A stretch of DNA of 60,728 nt from Methanomassiliicoccales archaeon (GCA_013415695.1 JAAEEP010000013.1:1-60728); one strand, 5' to 3'. Shown: positions 46,213-56,053, counted from the stretch's first letter. Notes: generated from the sequence alone by a model not told the origin. Translations and numbers: made by a program.

Positions 46213-47251
46213 TTGCTATTATATAATGACGGACCTCCATCATCTGGAGAAGGGCTATCCTTATTTTCTTTTCCGATGATATGAATGCGTCTTGTGCTGC
46301 GACATTCAATCTGTCTATCAGAGATTTGTTGAATTTTGTCAATTCATTCATTATCTGGTAGGATTCGATCCCCCTCATCTCTAGAGTGTAATCCATGATG
46401 TTTCTGAGCCTAATCTCGCACTCCTCCAGCAGGGAAATGAAGAGACCTCTCATGTCCTCGAATGCGTTGTTTGTTGAAAAATTCTCTACAATCACATCTT
46501 TCTCGATGACTTCCAATGGAAAAAGTAATCTCTCTTCATCCATTCCGTAGAAGCGGCAGACAGTGCGGGCGATGCCAAATATGCTATCGCCTAATTTCTC
46601 CAGCATATCTGTGGTGAGGACCACGAAGAAGAGGTCAGCAAAGGAGTCGAACCTCAGTTCCATCCTCGAAGCCCGGCGGAATATCTGCATTGACATTCGA
46701 TCTACGTCCTCTTCTTCCAATGTGCGCATCATCTTGAGGAGGTGAATTGCCCTTGTCGGGTTCACATCGAAGTGCTCTAGAAGCTCCCTGGCAAGCCTCA
46801 AAGATTCCTGGATTTTCTCGAAAAGAAGCCGTTGCATCTGAGATATCGTCGGCGATTCTAGACTCACTTTGAAACTCCTTCCATAGGCGATTCGGTCCTC
46901 AGAGATATCCAGTATCATCTTTTCGTCCAGGAGTCTCATGAAACTCCTTGCTGCGGACATCTGTTCATCCGCAAACTTCTCACTCTTCAGGTCAGCTGAT
47001 TCATATCCCCTAACATAAGTGCAAAGCAAGAACTGACGTATTTCGTCATCCGTCCCTCCGTTGAGGCATAATGACTTGCTGCTGTTCTTTCTCACAGGCG
47101 ATATTATCAGGTGATCATCCAGTTCTAGTAGGTCCACTTTCCTATCTTTATGCTGGTCCTCACTCCAGTTATCCACCCACTTCTTGGGTAGATATAGGGA
47201 AAATGCTCCCTTACCTGAACGAGTGACTCGCTTCCTGCTTTTTATAGGCAT
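46148..47251 (-). CDS. AbrB-PhoU type regulator, copy 1
   Basis: 367 residues with the same architecture as the downstream gene: AbrB-like start (RSGKGAFSLYLPKKWVDNW), then PhoU-like helices (ESLRLARELLEHFDVNPT, MLEKLGDSIFGIARTV). Tandem duplication is evident from the shared LYLPK-W motif and HLLKMMR/HLMRMLY block. It is the first gene of the pair. No phosphate transport gene is in the window, so the target is unknown. Confidence 0.85.
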   Translation of the reverse strand: MPIKSRKRVTRSGKGAFSLYLPKKWVDNWSEDQHKDRKVDLLELDDHLIISPVRKNSSKSLCLNGGTDDEIRQFLLCTYVRGYESADLKSEKFADEQMSAARSFMRLLDEKMILDISEDRIAYGRSFKVSLESPTISQMQRLLFEKIQESLRLARELLEHFDVNPTRAIHLLKMMRTLEEEDVDRMSMQIFRRASRMELRFDSFADLFFVVLTTDMLEKLGDSIFGIARTVCRFYGMDEERLLFPLEVIEKDVIVENFSTNNAFEDMRGLFISLLEECEIRLRNIMDYTLEMRGIESYQIMNELTKFNKSLIDRLNVAAQDAFISSEKKIRIALLQMMEVRHYIIAIGEVIEELAKEIAMFYFCEKS

Positions 47252-47485
47252 ATTGACCTGGCTTCCCTGAAAGTGCTAGAATAAGGTAAGATATCTCATT
47301 CTTCGGTAATCTACTTATAAATTGCGTTCTTTACTTGCCAGATTTCATGGGGTTTCTATCAGAAAATGGAGTGTCCAAAGGGATCTCAACAATTGAGAAC
47401 ATCATCAACCTGATCTAAAAGGGAGCATAAGAATGAAAAAGTTAATAACCGAACCCGGTATTCAGAACCGCATCCAATGGGACAT

Positions 47486-47570
47486 GCAGGGGTAGCCAAG
47501 CCTGGTCAACGGCGCAAGGTTGAGGGCCTTGTCTCGCAGGAGTCCGAGGGTTCAAATCCCTTCCCCTGCA
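47486..47570 (+). tRNA. tRNA-Leu (GAG)
   Basis: The acceptor GCAGGGG (47486-47492) pairs with CCCCTGC (47563-47569). The anticodon stem CAAGG/CCTTG surrounds a loop with GAG at 47522-47524. A long variable arm and T-arm (GAGGG-TTCAAAT-CCCTT) follow. The long variable arm and anticodon give leucine, reading CUC/CUU. The encoded DNA ends at discriminator A, so CCA is added later. A partial copy lies at 48090-48134. Confidence 0.93.
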
Positions 47571-47711
47571 CTTTATTTCTCAAATGAGTGTCAATCTGAT
47601 TAGATAACATTCCCGATCGAATATTAATGAGGTTATCTTAGAAATGTCTATATGAGATTTTAAATACAAACAACTGAGATAATAACTTGCCTAGAAAGGC
47701 AAGTGGTTGGA

Positions 47712-47975
47712 ATGGCGGAAAAGGCATTCAAAGTTCTGGTTTTAGAAACTGTCGCAGCTCTGATGACAGCTGCCTTCGGCTTGATCGCAGCCCTAGCTTG
47801 GAACGAAGCCATAAAGGCACTTATCGCAGAGTATTTATCTGCTGGAAGTGAGCTAATAGGACTGTTTATTTATGCCATCATAGTGACTGTCATTGCCGTG
47901 ATTGCGATTTTGATAATCGCTAGATCGATTGGTAAACTGAAGACAGAGCTGGAAAAAGAAAAGAAGTCCGAATAG
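47712..47975 (+). CDS. DUF5654-type small membrane protein
   Basis: 87 residues from the ATG at 47712 (an in-frame GTG 9 bases upstream is weaker). Two membrane helices: VLETVAALMTAAFGLIAALA (about 10-30) and FIYAIIVTVIAVIAILIIA (about 50-70), with a charged C-terminal tail. ALAWNEAI between them is characteristic of DUF5654. Function unknown. It is the only gene between the tRNA and its displaced 3' copy. Confidence 0.82.
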   Translation: MAEKAFKVLVLETVAALMTAAFGLIAALAWNEAIKALIAEYLSAGSELIGLFIYAIIVTVIAVIAILIIARSIGKLKTELEKEKKSE

Positions 47976-48089
47976 GAAATCTTCTCAATCTTCTCTTTTT
48001 TATTCATATTATTTTTATAGAGTGAATAAAAATAAATCTCGGTAGATACATCTATTTGCGATATCTAGCAATGGTAATACCCTAGTTCA

Positions 48090-48134
48090 GGGCCTTGTCT
48101 CGCAGGAGTCCAAGGGTTCAAACCACCCCCTGTA
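48090..48134 (+). repeat. displaced 3' fragment of tRNA-Leu
   Basis: The first 22 bases are identical to the tRNA at 47524-47545 and the rest is a degenerate T-arm and acceptor ending TGTA. The 5' half does not match. A tRNA 3' half repeated some 566 bases away is the usual mark of site-specific integration, or of a decayed tRNA duplicate. No integrase gene lies between. Confidence 0.65.
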
Positions 48135-48362
48135 TTTTCTGGTTTCTATATACGAAGAATTCCAGCCTATCAGGTTATGGTCAACAAGTTAGCCTCATCA
48201 TTCAAATTGATGGAGCGAGATTCATTGGGTCAGCGAATCCCCTCATCATTCGTTCCATAGAACCCTATTGATCATCCATTCAGGAATGAAGGGCATCGGA
48301 ACTTATGTTTGGCAAATCAAAACCAATATATCATCATACCTGCTCATGATTATGGGGAAATA

Positions 48363-49124
48363 ATGCTGGATAACTGTCCAAGAACAATCACATTTATACT
48401 GATCTTTACTATTTTGTTATCGTTAGTTCTAGTCTTACCAACAGAAGCAAGGGCTGAGACCGTTTCTGGGACAAGTCCCTCATTATCTCCTGGCGAGACA
48501 TTCGAAGTTGTGATTGATGACGTGGATGAGGGGACAATCCTTTGGTGGGGTTGGTTTTCGGACGAGGATGTTGTATTTTGGGTCGAGGCTCCAAATGGAG
48601 ATAATATCTCTTCAGTCTCAGATTACGATGGTATTCTCACCCAGCAGTCAGGGACTTACAAGCTGATCTGGAGAAATGATAACACGCAGGCCAGCCTTCA
48701 GGTGACATACTCCTATGAATACTTCGTACCAGAATCATGTATTTCAGATCCTGCCCCAGGAACTACTATTAGCAATCTGACACCGACAATATATGGTAAC
48801 TGTGGTCCCAAGGTCATTAAAGTGAGAGTCAGTACAGACGATGTCACCTTCCATGATGCCGTAATGAATAATTTAACTTGGAGCTGGAATGCTACACTCT
48901 CGCCGGGCCAGAATGCAGTATATGTCGAATCCACATACTGGAATGGCTATTTTGAATACAGGCATACCCAATCTTACGAATTGAATGTTGATACACTTTG
49001 GCTGTATGAGGAAAATGGCAATTCCAAGATTGGGCTTGGGATCATCGGAATCGCCCTTGCAATGGTCCTCATAGTCTTTCTGGTCATATTATATATCAGG
49101 AAGGGTAAAAAGAGTAAGAAGTAG
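48363..49124 (+). CDS. predicted surface protein with signal peptide and C-terminal anchor
   Basis: 253 residues from the ATG at 48363. The signal peptide is about residues 1-30, ending PTEARAETV. The middle is strand-rich with an Ig-like feel (ISDPAPGTTISNLTPTIYGN, and a sequence with repeated Trp and Asn typical of extracellular beta domains). It closes with one membrane helix (GIIGIALAMVLIVFLVILYI) and a basic tail. It is likely anchored in the cell membrane facing out. Family unknown. Confidence 0.8.
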   Translation: MLDNCPRTITFILIFTILLSLVLVLPTEARAETVSGTSPSLSPGETFEVVIDDVDEGTILWWGWFSDEDVVFWVEAPNGDNISSVSDYDGILTQQSGTYKLIWRNDNTQASLQVTYSYEYFVPESCISDPAPGTTISNLTPTIYGNCGPKVIKVRVSTDDVTFHDAVMNNLTWSWNATLSPGQNAVYVESTYWNGYFEYRHTQSYELNVDTLWLYEENGNSKIGLGIIGIALAMVLIVFLVILYIRKGKKSKK

Positions 49125-49177
49125 GCTGAGTGTGATCTCCTTGGGTTTTTTTAAACCGCACCCAAGTGGATATCATC

Positions 49178-51109
49178 TCAATGTCGGGGCCTGGTCAGAA
49201 TAAGATCTCTTATTGCCTTGGAGTTAGCAAGTCCTGTAACGTCACCAATATCCTCAAGATCCCCATTGGCTATCTTTCTTAGAACTGGGCGTATTATCTT
49301 CCCATTCTTGGATTTAGGTAGCTCGTTGCAGAAATGTACGCACTCCGGTGTCACTATTGGCCCCATTTTTGCCCGGAGATGTCTTGCAAGCTCACCTTCA
49401 AGTTCCTCCGAGCCCTCATAGCCGTTCCTAAGGGTCACGAAGCAATAGATGCCCTCTCCCTTTATCTGATGTGGAATGGGCACTACTGCAGCATCGGCAA
49501 TCATATTGTGGCCCGTGAGTACATGCTCCACTTCCACTGACCCGATTCGGTTGCCTGAGATCTTGATAACATCATCGACTCTTCCCATGATCCAGATATC
49601 ACCATCTTCATCGATCATAGCACTATCGCCTGTGAAGAAGAGTCCTTGAAACTCGGAGAAGTATGTCCCCTTATACCACTCATGATCCCCATGGGTGGTT
49701 GAGAATAGGCCAGGCCATCTTCCCTTAAGAGTTAGCAGACCGCTTTCACCTCTTCTCGCCTCAGTGCCATCCTCAAGCAGCACCATCGGTTCGATTCCAA
49801 AGAACGGCTTTCCCACGGAACATGGCTTGCTACCAGGAGCTTTAGGAAAGGTTGCGATGCATGCACCGCCGGTCTCTGTCTGCCACCAGGAATTGACCAC
49901 GGGACATTTGCCACCTCCAATGATATCTCGATACCATCGAAGTGCCTGGGGATTGATAGCCTCACCAACGCAACCAAGCACCCTTAAGGACGAAAGGTCG
50001 CGACCCTTCACGGGGGCGTCACCATCCTTCATGAATGCCCTGATGATAGTGGGCGTGGTGTAGAGACTGTTCACCCCGAATTTCTCCACAATCTCCCAAT
50101 ACCTGTCCACTCGCGGGTATTTGGGTGCCCCCTCGTACATAAGTGTGGTTGAACCATTACAAAGGGGGCCGTATATGGCGTAGGAATGTCCGGTAATCCA
50201 CCCGATGTCCCCAGTGCACCAGTGGATATCTTCTTCTCGGGGCTCGAACATCCATCTGTGGGAGAGTGCGGTGAATAGCAAATATCCCGCAGTTGAGTGA
50301 GTTACGCCCTTAGGGGTGCTGGTAAAACCACTGGTATAGAGTATGAACAGGGGATCTGAGGCGCTCATATCCGCTGGTTCACATTTTGATGAGACCTCCG
50401 ACATTCGCTCATGCCACCAGAGATCTCTTCCATCTATCATCTCAACTGGCATACCTGTTCGCCTGACGACGAGGACATTATCCACTTGCAATCCATTACT
50501 CAAAGCGATGTCCACATTGAACTTCAGGGGAATGAGGTCTCCTCCCCGGTACGCCCCATCTGAAGTGATGATTAGTTTACTCTCGCTATCTTCTATCCGG
50601 GTCTTCAGTGCTTCAGCGCTGAATCCCGCCAGAATCACGTTATGAATGGCCCCGATCCTTGCACAGGCAAGCATAGCTATCGGTAGCTCTGGAATCATGG
50701 GGAGATAGACGGACACCCTGTCTCCTTTTCCAATATTCAGTTTTTTCAGGACATTCGCGAAGCGACCGACCTCATACAGCAACTGCTTGTAGGTGAAGAT
50801 TCTTGACTCCTCCCTGGACTCACCTTGCCAGATGAGTGCCGCCTTAACCCGCCGCTCTCCCATGGCATGCCTGTCCAAGCAATTGTAAGAGGCGTTCAAC
50901 TTACCATTCTTAAACCAGGTCTGGTTGAACTCCTCCTCGTCGATCTCTAGGACGCAGTTCCAGGGTGCGAACCAGTCCAGTGATTTCGTGGCCATGGAAC
51001 CCCAGAATTCCTCGGGGTTCTCAATGGACCACTTGTAGAGGTCTTGATAACTGCCTTCTATCATTGGGTCTCTGTCATCGCTTCCTTTCAAATCCCAGTT
51101 CACCGCCAT
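49178..51109 (-). CDS. acs: acetyl-CoA synthetase (AMP-forming)
   Basis: 643 residues, usual Acs length. Family blocks are [20 protein letters not shown], the ATP loop [17 protein letters not shown] (about 255-272), [15 protein letters not shown] (about 410) and the lid [20 protein letters not shown] (about 525). The acetylatable Lys is in [15 protein letters not shown] near the C-terminus. It converts acetate, ATP and CoA to acetyl-CoA. The ATP loop differs from the usual TSGTTGKPKG form. A 17-bp palindrome lies upstream. Confidence 0.93.
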   Translation of the reverse strand: MAVNWDLKGSDDRDPMIEGSYQDLYKWSIENPEEFWGSMATKSLDWFAPWNCVLEIDEEEFNQTWFKNGKLNASYNCLDRHAMGERRVKAALIWQGESREESRIFTYKQLLYEVGRFANVLKKLNIGKGDRVSVYLPMIPELPIAMLACARIGAIHNVILAGFSAEALKTRIEDSESKLIITSDGAYRGGDLIPLKFNVDIALSNGLQVDNVLVVRRTGMPVEMIDGRDLWWHERMSEVSSKCEPADMSASDPLFILYTSGFTSTPKGVTHSTAGYLLFTALSHRWMFEPREEDIHWCTGDIGWITGHSYAIYGPLCNGSTTLMYEGAPKYPRVDRYWEIVEKFGVNSLYTTPTIIRAFMKDGDAPVKGRDLSSLRVLGCVGEAINPQALRWYRDIIGGGKCPVVNSWWQTETGGACIATFPKAPGSKPCSVGKPFFGIEPMVLLEDGTEARRGESGLLTLKGRWPGLFSTTHGDHEWYKGTYFSEFQGLFFTGDSAMIDEDGDIWIMGRVDDVIKISGNRIGSVEVEHVLTGHNMIADAAVVPIPHQIKGEGIYCFVTLRNGYEGSEELEGELARHLRAKMGPIVTPECVHFCNELPKSKNGKIIRPVLRKIANGDLEDIGDVTGLANSKAIRDLILTRPRH

Positions 51110-51191
51110 TTTCTAGGATATGGGTCACTTCGATGAAAATGAAGTCACCCATGGATTTTAGGGGAGAATGTAAGGTTACTATAATAAATTA

Positions 51192-51208
51192 TCGAACTAT
51201 TAGTTCGA
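51192..51208. promoter_or_regulatory. palindrome upstream of acs
   Basis: TCGAACTATTAGTTCGA, perfect 8-bp arms around one base, sits 83 bases upstream of the acs start and immediately before a TATA-like AATTTATTA on the minus strand. The position suggests control of acs. The rest of the 464-base gap to the next gene (start at 51574) holds no convincing gene. Confidence 0.45.
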
Positions 51209-51573
51209 CAATTGTAGAAGTATTTATGGGAATTCTTTAAAAGCAATGATGTTTTACTCTAAGAAACTATTGTATAGCCAGAATATGAAGAAACGAATCT
51301 CAATTGTTGGGCATGGAAATTCGAAATAATGTTCATATCAATCGTATCATATTTCTAAGAAAAGGCTTTTCTTTGACGTTGAAAAACAGGAAATTGGGAA
51401 ATAATAATTTCATTACTTAATGGTATGAAATGAAATTCGAAGGAAAGATCATCGTCGTCAATGGACTCATCCGGTAATCATTGATAAAGGTCCGCGAGAT
51501 TCAATTGTGGACTAGCATATAGCCCAAGGAAACCACTGTACTTGTATGGATGAAGATACAGGGGCTGAGCCTC

Positions 51574-51804
51574 ATGATCAATATCAGATGTGCCAAATGC
51601 AGGGGAAAGGTCTTCAGATATGTGAAGATCGGCAAAGGAAAGGTCCTGCACTGCTGGAAGGATAGAATCGAGAGAGATTACAGCGTGAGAGTGGGCAATG
51701 AGGTGAGATGCGAATGCGGAAACCTTATAGGAGTAGACGAGGGAAAGTGTATCAGGATGTTCCAGGGGTCCTTTATCTACTCAGGATCGGTAACAGCGAA
51801 ATGA
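51574..51804 (+). CDS. zinc ribbon-like small protein
   Basis: 76 residues from the ATG at 51574 (MINIRCAKCRGK); an in-frame ATG at 51550 adds 8 residues. CAKC near the start, a lone Cys in KVLHCWKDRI, then CECGN make Cys pairs suited to one zinc ribbon. VFRYVKIGKGKVLHCWKDRI is a pattern I associate with a conserved small archaeal family of unknown role. No neighbours in an operon. Confidence 0.72.
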   Translation: MINIRCAKCRGKVFRYVKIGKGKVLHCWKDRIERDYSVRVGNEVRCECGNLIGVDEGKCIRMFQGSFIYSGSVTAK

Positions 51805-51960
51805 GGAAGCATTGATCATGAACGAAGGATTCATGATCTCTCCTCGAGGGTTTCTATTTAGCGTTATATAACTTGAAATGAACATTAGAATTCTAATTTT
51901 GCTCTCGCCTCAACCAATACAAACAATGAAGGTGCACCAAGCGTTCCGCACTTCGTCAAC

Positions 51961-52599
51961 ATGGTACTCAAAGAAATGATTGGGCGAGAATGTAGGAAGC
52001 CCACTGGTGCATTTGGAAGGTTGGTAGCTAGGAAGATGAATAGAAGCCATAAGGCGGTCACCAGATGGGGGCTGGATTTCTTAGATGCCGGTGACGGCCG
52101 TATGCTCCTAGACTTAGGCTGCGGAGGCGGTCACAACTTGAAAAACCTGGCCCAACTATCTCCTTCAGCGAAGGTGTTCGGAGCTGATTACTCCCATGAT
52201 ATGGTCTCACTTTCTAGGAGGCTCAACCGAACCCTGATCAAGAAAGGCAGGTTGGAGGTGTTGGAAGCATCAGTATCCTGGCTCCCCTTCAGGGATGACA
52301 TCTTTGATGCCGTCACCGCGGTGGAAACTCATTTTTTCTGGCCAGATATCGTCAACGATCTCAAAGAGATAAGAAGGGTGATGAAACCAGGCACCATGTT
52401 ACTGATTATTACTGAAGGCTATCGTCATCCTGCTTTCGAGGAGAGGAACAGTGAATGGGAGAACCTGTCCGGTTTCACAATGGACACTCCGGATGAGCTC
52501 CGTAGGTACTTGAAGGACGCCGGGTTTGAGCCAGTAGAGAGCACGGAGTTAGAGAAACGGAATTGGTTAGTTGCATGGGGTAGAAAGCCTATGAAATGA
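51961..52599 (+). CDS. class I SAM-dependent methyltransferase
   Basis: 212 residues. SAM loop LLDLGCGGGHNLKNLA (about 44), acidic residue in VFGADYSHDMV (about 73), then VSWLPFRDDIFDAVTAVETH (about 105). Methyltransf_11 type. The substrate cannot be inferred. The N-terminal 30 residues are basic. It precedes the 2-hydroxyacid dehydrogenase gene by 60 bases. Confidence 0.88.
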   Translation: MVLKEMIGRECRKPTGAFGRLVARKMNRSHKAVTRWGLDFLDAGDGRMLLDLGCGGGHNLKNLAQLSPSAKVFGADYSHDMVSLSRRLNRTLIKKGRLEVLEASVSWLPFRDDIFDAVTAVETHFFWPDIVNDLKEIRRVMKPGTMLLIITEGYRHPAFEERNSEWENLSGFTMDTPDELRRYLKDAGFEPVESTELEKRNWLVAWGRKPMK

Positions 52600-52659
52600 G
52601 GTACAGCACCACTGGGCCATTGAGAAACATTTTATTCTAGGGGAAACAATGAATACTCC

Positions 52660-53634
52660 ATGACCTTCAAGATCGTGTATTCCGACCATCTTTTCGACAA
52701 CCTCGACTACGAAAGAGGACTTTTTGAGGAGATCGATGCGATCGTCGTGGATGGTGAGGCCACAGAAGCGCCCTTGGAGGAAATAGTGGTCGATGCTGAC
52801 GCCCTGGTCGTAATGTATCGCCCAGTTAATGCAGCACTTATGGATCGCATGCCCAATTGCAAGATCATCAACAGGAGCGGCATCGGATTCGATATCGTCG
52901 ATCTAGATGCGGCTACAGAGCGGGGTATCTACGTCACCAATATTCCAGATTACTGCATCCAGGAGGTCTCAGATCACGCCATGGCCATGATACTGGCGCT
53001 GCAAAGGAAGATTGCCTTTTATAATACTATGATGAAGGCAGGAGAATGGGATCTCAATAAGGGGTGGATGATGCACAGAATCGAGAATCAGACATTGGGT
53101 CTTGTAGCCTTCGGGAACATTGCCCGTGCCGTCTGCAAGAAAGCCTTAGTTTTCGGAATGAATGTCATCGCCTACGATCCTTATCTAACGGACGAACAGA
53201 TTATCGAGGGAGGGGCCGAGCCAATAAAGGATTTAGATTCGTTGCTCATGAACTCTGATGTCATCTCCGTTCACACCCCTCTGACTCCAGAGACTCGTGG
53301 ACTTATCGGAGAGAGGGAGATTTCTCTGATGAAAGAGAATGCTATCATCATTAATGTCGCAAGGGGAGGAATTGTCGACGAGGACGCGCTTCTTATTGCT
53401 CTTGAGGAGAAGAGGATACTTGGAGCGGGTCTGGACGTATTCGCAAAGGAACCTGTCGATCTATTTGGACCGCTTATCCAGCAGGAGAGATTGATATGCA
53501 CGCCACACGCTGCGTGGAATTCCGTCGAGAGCGAAATGGAGAGACGACAGAAGTCTGCAGAGGATGTGATTAGAGCGCTCCAGGGAACAGTTCCAAAATA
53601 TCTAGTCAATAGGAAAGTGCTCGATAGAAAGTGA
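52660..53634 (+). CDS. D-isomer specific 2-hydroxyacid dehydrogenase
   Basis: 324 residues, CtBP/SerA-like without an ACT tail. The NAD loop is LGLVAFGNIARAVCKKALVF (about 145). NVARGGIVDEDALLIALEEK (about 230) and CTPHAAWNS (about 285) follow, carrying the catalytic Arg-Glu-His set. It likely reduces a 2-oxoacid or oxidises its D-hydroxyacid; the exact substrate is open. Confidence 0.9.
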   Translation: MTFKIVYSDHLFDNLDYERGLFEEIDAIVVDGEATEAPLEEIVVDADALVVMYRPVNAALMDRMPNCKIINRSGIGFDIVDLDAATERGIYVTNIPDYCIQEVSDHAMAMILALQRKIAFYNTMMKAGEWDLNKGWMMHRIENQTLGLVAFGNIARAVCKKALVFGMNVIAYDPYLTDEQIIEGGAEPIKDLDSLLMNSDVISVHTPLTPETRGLIGEREISLMKENAIIINVARGGIVDEDALLIALEEKRILGAGLDVFAKEPVDLFGPLIQQERLICTPHAAWNSVESEMERRQKSAEDVIRALQGTVPKYLVNRKVLDRK

Positions 53635-53701
53635 TGTTATTCCTATCACCCCCAAGTTGAATGTAGAATAAGTATTGAATGTCGATATTGGAGTGATCGA
53701 T

Positions 53702-54166
53702 GTGGAAGGAAGAAAGAAAGGCATGAAGGTGCAAGATTTCACACTATTGGATCAGAATAAGGAGGAGTTCACGCTATCCAAGTTCGTTGGTAGAAAGGTG
53801 CTACTTTCCTTTCATCCATTGGCTTGGACAGCGATCTGCTCGGAGCAAATGTTGTCCATTGAAGAACACTGGAGTGATTTTATGGCCCTGGATACTATCG
53901 CCGTTGGGGTGAGTGTGGACACAGTACCCTCAAAAAAAGCCTGGGCTAGCAATCTGGGTATTGAGAGGACAAGGTTGCTATCGGACTTCTGGCCACATGG
54001 CGAGGTGTCCAATATGCTAGGGGTCTTCAGGGAGAAAGAGGGTTTCTCGGAAAGGGCGAACCTTATCGTTGATGAAGAAGGAAAACTGATCTTCTCAAAA
54101 ATATATCCCATCAAGGAGCTTCCCGATATCAGGGAGATTTTGGAAGTGCTTCAAGGATTTCTCTAA
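53702..54166 (+). CDS. peroxiredoxin, thiol-specific type
   Basis: About 154 residues from the GTG at 53702; ATGs at 53675 and 53723 are alternatives. PxxxTxxC appears as PLAWTAICSEQM (about 40), giving the peroxidatic Cys. DFTLLDQNKEEFTLSKF starts the thioredoxin fold; VSVDTVPSKKAWASNLGI and a C-terminal LIVDEEGKLIFSKIYP follow. No second resolving Cys is clear, so it may be 1-Cys or use a partner. It detoxifies peroxides in the cytoplasm. Confidence 0.88.
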   Translation: MEGRKKGMKVQDFTLLDQNKEEFTLSKFVGRKVLLSFHPLAWTAICSEQMLSIEEHWSDFMALDTIAVGVSVDTVPSKKAWASNLGIERTRLLSDFWPHGEVSNMLGVFREKEGFSERANLIVDEEGKLIFSKIYPIKELPDIREILEVLQGFL

Positions 54167-54171
54167 GTTCA

Positions 54172-54345
54172 TTATTCTTCAGAGAACCTGCTCAGTGTCT
54201 CAGAAGTTTTCATGACCAGCTTACGGCCGCCGTTCCTAACATGGGTGATGCCATAAACTAGAGTGTGGTGGACCCTCTTGTCCATGACCAAAAGGGCATC
54301 GAGCTCCCTGCTGGTAAACCTGCAAACACTCTTGATGATGCTCAT
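54172..54345 (-). CDS. hypothetical small protein, 57 residues
   Basis: An open frame of 57 residues (MSIIKSVCRFTSRELDALL at the start) with GGGG 4 bases before the ATG. It fills the gap between the peroxiredoxin and the aldehyde dehydrogenase genes. It is basic with no membrane segment and no known family. Codon choice looks normal for this genome, but the small size keeps the call tentative. Confidence 0.45.
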   Translation of the reverse strand: MSIIKSVCRFTSRELDALLVMDKRVHHTLVYGITHVRNGGRKLVMKTSETLSRFSEE

Positions 54346-54469
54346 CGCCCCTTGATTGGGTTCCCACTACTTGAGAATATGCTAGGAAGGACATTGATGG
54401 GGAGTGGACTGAATAGATGACGATGCCTTTATCACTCTGTTGCATCAATGATTTCAATCGGTGACACAG

Positions 54470-56053
54470 ATGCCATTCAAGAATGAGAATACCCACTACC
54501 TAGCCGCAATCAAAGGAGAGGAGGAGGAGTTCCATGAGCGTTACGAGGCCGCCTACAAATCTCTTCTAGAGCGGACCGGTGATTCGGCTCTGGACTATCC
54601 TAACATCGTGGGTGGTGAGGAGGTGATCTCCGAGAAGCAATACGAAGATATCTGCCCCTACAATACCTCTCTAGTAATAGGTCGATTTCAACGGGCATCC
54701 GAAGAGGAAGTCGCTCAGGGGGTAGAAGTTGCTAAATCAGCTTTTGATTCGTGGAGTCACAAAGGGTTTCCTCTGAGAATTGAGATTATGGAGAGAGCCG
54801 CTGAGCTCATTCGTGAGGAGAAATTTGAGCTGGCTGCCGCCGTGACCCTGGACAATGGAAAGAACCGATACGAGGCGATTGCAGATGTAGACGAGGCAAT
54901 CGATTTCCTAGTCTTCTATTCGGATGAGATGAGGCGGAACCACGGTTTTTGTCAAGAAACCACCGCCCCTTTCCCAGAGGAGTACACTAAAAGCGTCATG
55001 CGGCCTTTTGGAGTGTGGGCAGCGATATGTCCTTTCAACTTTCCAGTTGCCATCACGACCGGAATGATTGTCGGAGCATTGATCACCGGGAACACTGTAG
55101 TGCTTAAACCCTCTTCGCCTGTTCCCCTTCCTGTTTACATGGTTGCCAGGCTGCTTCACAGGGCTGGTGTCCAGGAAGACGCGTTGAACTTCATTTCCGC
55201 CTCGGGGTCGGTCGTAGGAAATGCCCTAATAACGAATCCAGATGTCTCAGGAATCGTTTTCACCGGTTCTAAAGCCGTGGGATATGATATACTTAGAAAT
55301 TCCGTGGTCAACCACCCCCGGCCAGTAATCGCGGAGATGGGAGGAAAGAACCCCATAATCGTGACATCAAAGGCCAATCTAGATTGGGCTCTGGAGGGTG
55401 CTGTAAGATCCGCATTCGGATTCGGAGGACAGAAATGCAGCGCCTCTTCGAGATTGTATGTGCAAGACGACATCTACGATGAGTTCGTGGAGAAGTTGGC
55501 GGAAAGGGTTCGGTCCTTGAAGATAGGCGACCCCTCTCAAAAGGAGAATTACCTAGGGCCAGTCATACACCAGGAGGCCTACGAGGATTTCAAGAGGTAC
55601 GCGGAGATGGCCGAGCGAGATGGCGATGTGCTGGCAGGAGGGCAAGTACTGACCGATGATGGTCTCGATGGGGGATATTTCGTCCAGCCGACGGTTGTCG
55701 CCGGACTACCGGAGGATCATTATCTGATCAAGAATGAGCTGTTCCTCCCCCTCGTATGCGTGCAGAGGTTTGAGACCCTAGCGGAGGCTCTTGAAAAGGC
55801 CAATGATGTCGAGTATGGGTTGACGGCGGGTATATTCTCTGACAGCGATGAGGAAATCGAGTATTTCTTCAGGCACATCCAGGCGGGAGTTGTCTACTCG
55901 AACCGGATTCGTGGAGGATCCACTGGTGCAATGGTGGGAGGACAGCCCTTTGGAGGCTGGAAAAGCAGCGGCTCCACAGGCAAAGGAGCCGGTGGCACCC
56001 ACTACCTCACACAGTTCCTGAGGGAGCAGAGCAGGACTATCTGCGATAACTGA
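54470..56053 (+). CDS. aldehyde dehydrogenase, P5C dehydrogenase-like
   Basis: 527 residues from the ATG at 54470 (GGTGAC ahead; a GTG 9 bases earlier is in frame). Catalytic Glu lies in AEMGGKNPIIVTS (about 285) and Cys in GFGGQKCSASSRLYV (about 320). GAGGTHYLTQFLREQSRT near the end is typical of the L-glutamate gamma-semialdehyde dehydrogenase (RocA) group. It oxidises an aldehyde with NAD(P). Whether proline degradation occurs in this cell is unknown; no proline dehydrogenase is near. Confidence 0.9.
   Translation: MPFKNENTHYLAAIKGEEEEFHERYEAAYKSLLERTGDSALDYPNIVGGEEVISEKQYEDICPYNTSLVIGRFQRASEEEVAQGVEVAKSAFDSWSHKGFPLRIEIMERAAELIREEKFELAAAVTLDNGKNRYEAIADVDEAIDFLVFYSDEMRRNHGFCQETTAPFPEEYTKSVMRPFGVWAAICPFNFPVAITTGMIVGALITGNTVVLKPSSPVPLPVYMVARLLHRAGVQEDALNFISASGSVVGNALITNPDVSGIVFTGSKAVGYDILRNSVVNHPRPVIAEMGGKNPIIVTSKANLDWALEGAVRSAFGFGGQKCSASSRLYVQDDIYDEFVEKLAERVRSLKIGDPSQKENYLGPVIHQEAYEDFKRYAEMAERDGDVLAGGQVLTDDGLDGGYFVQPTVVAGLPEDHYLIKNELFLPLVCVQRFETLAEALEKANDVEYGLTAGIFSDSDEEIEYFFRHIQAGVVYSNRIRGGSTGAMVGGQPFGGWKSSGSTGKGAGGTHYLTQFLREQSRTICDN

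Noticed and set aside
51429-51476. 15-codon frame starting MKFEGKIIVVNG in the acs upstream gap
   Set aside because: Too short, and no ribosome site or conserved feature is clear. It may be a gene remnant but cannot be supported.
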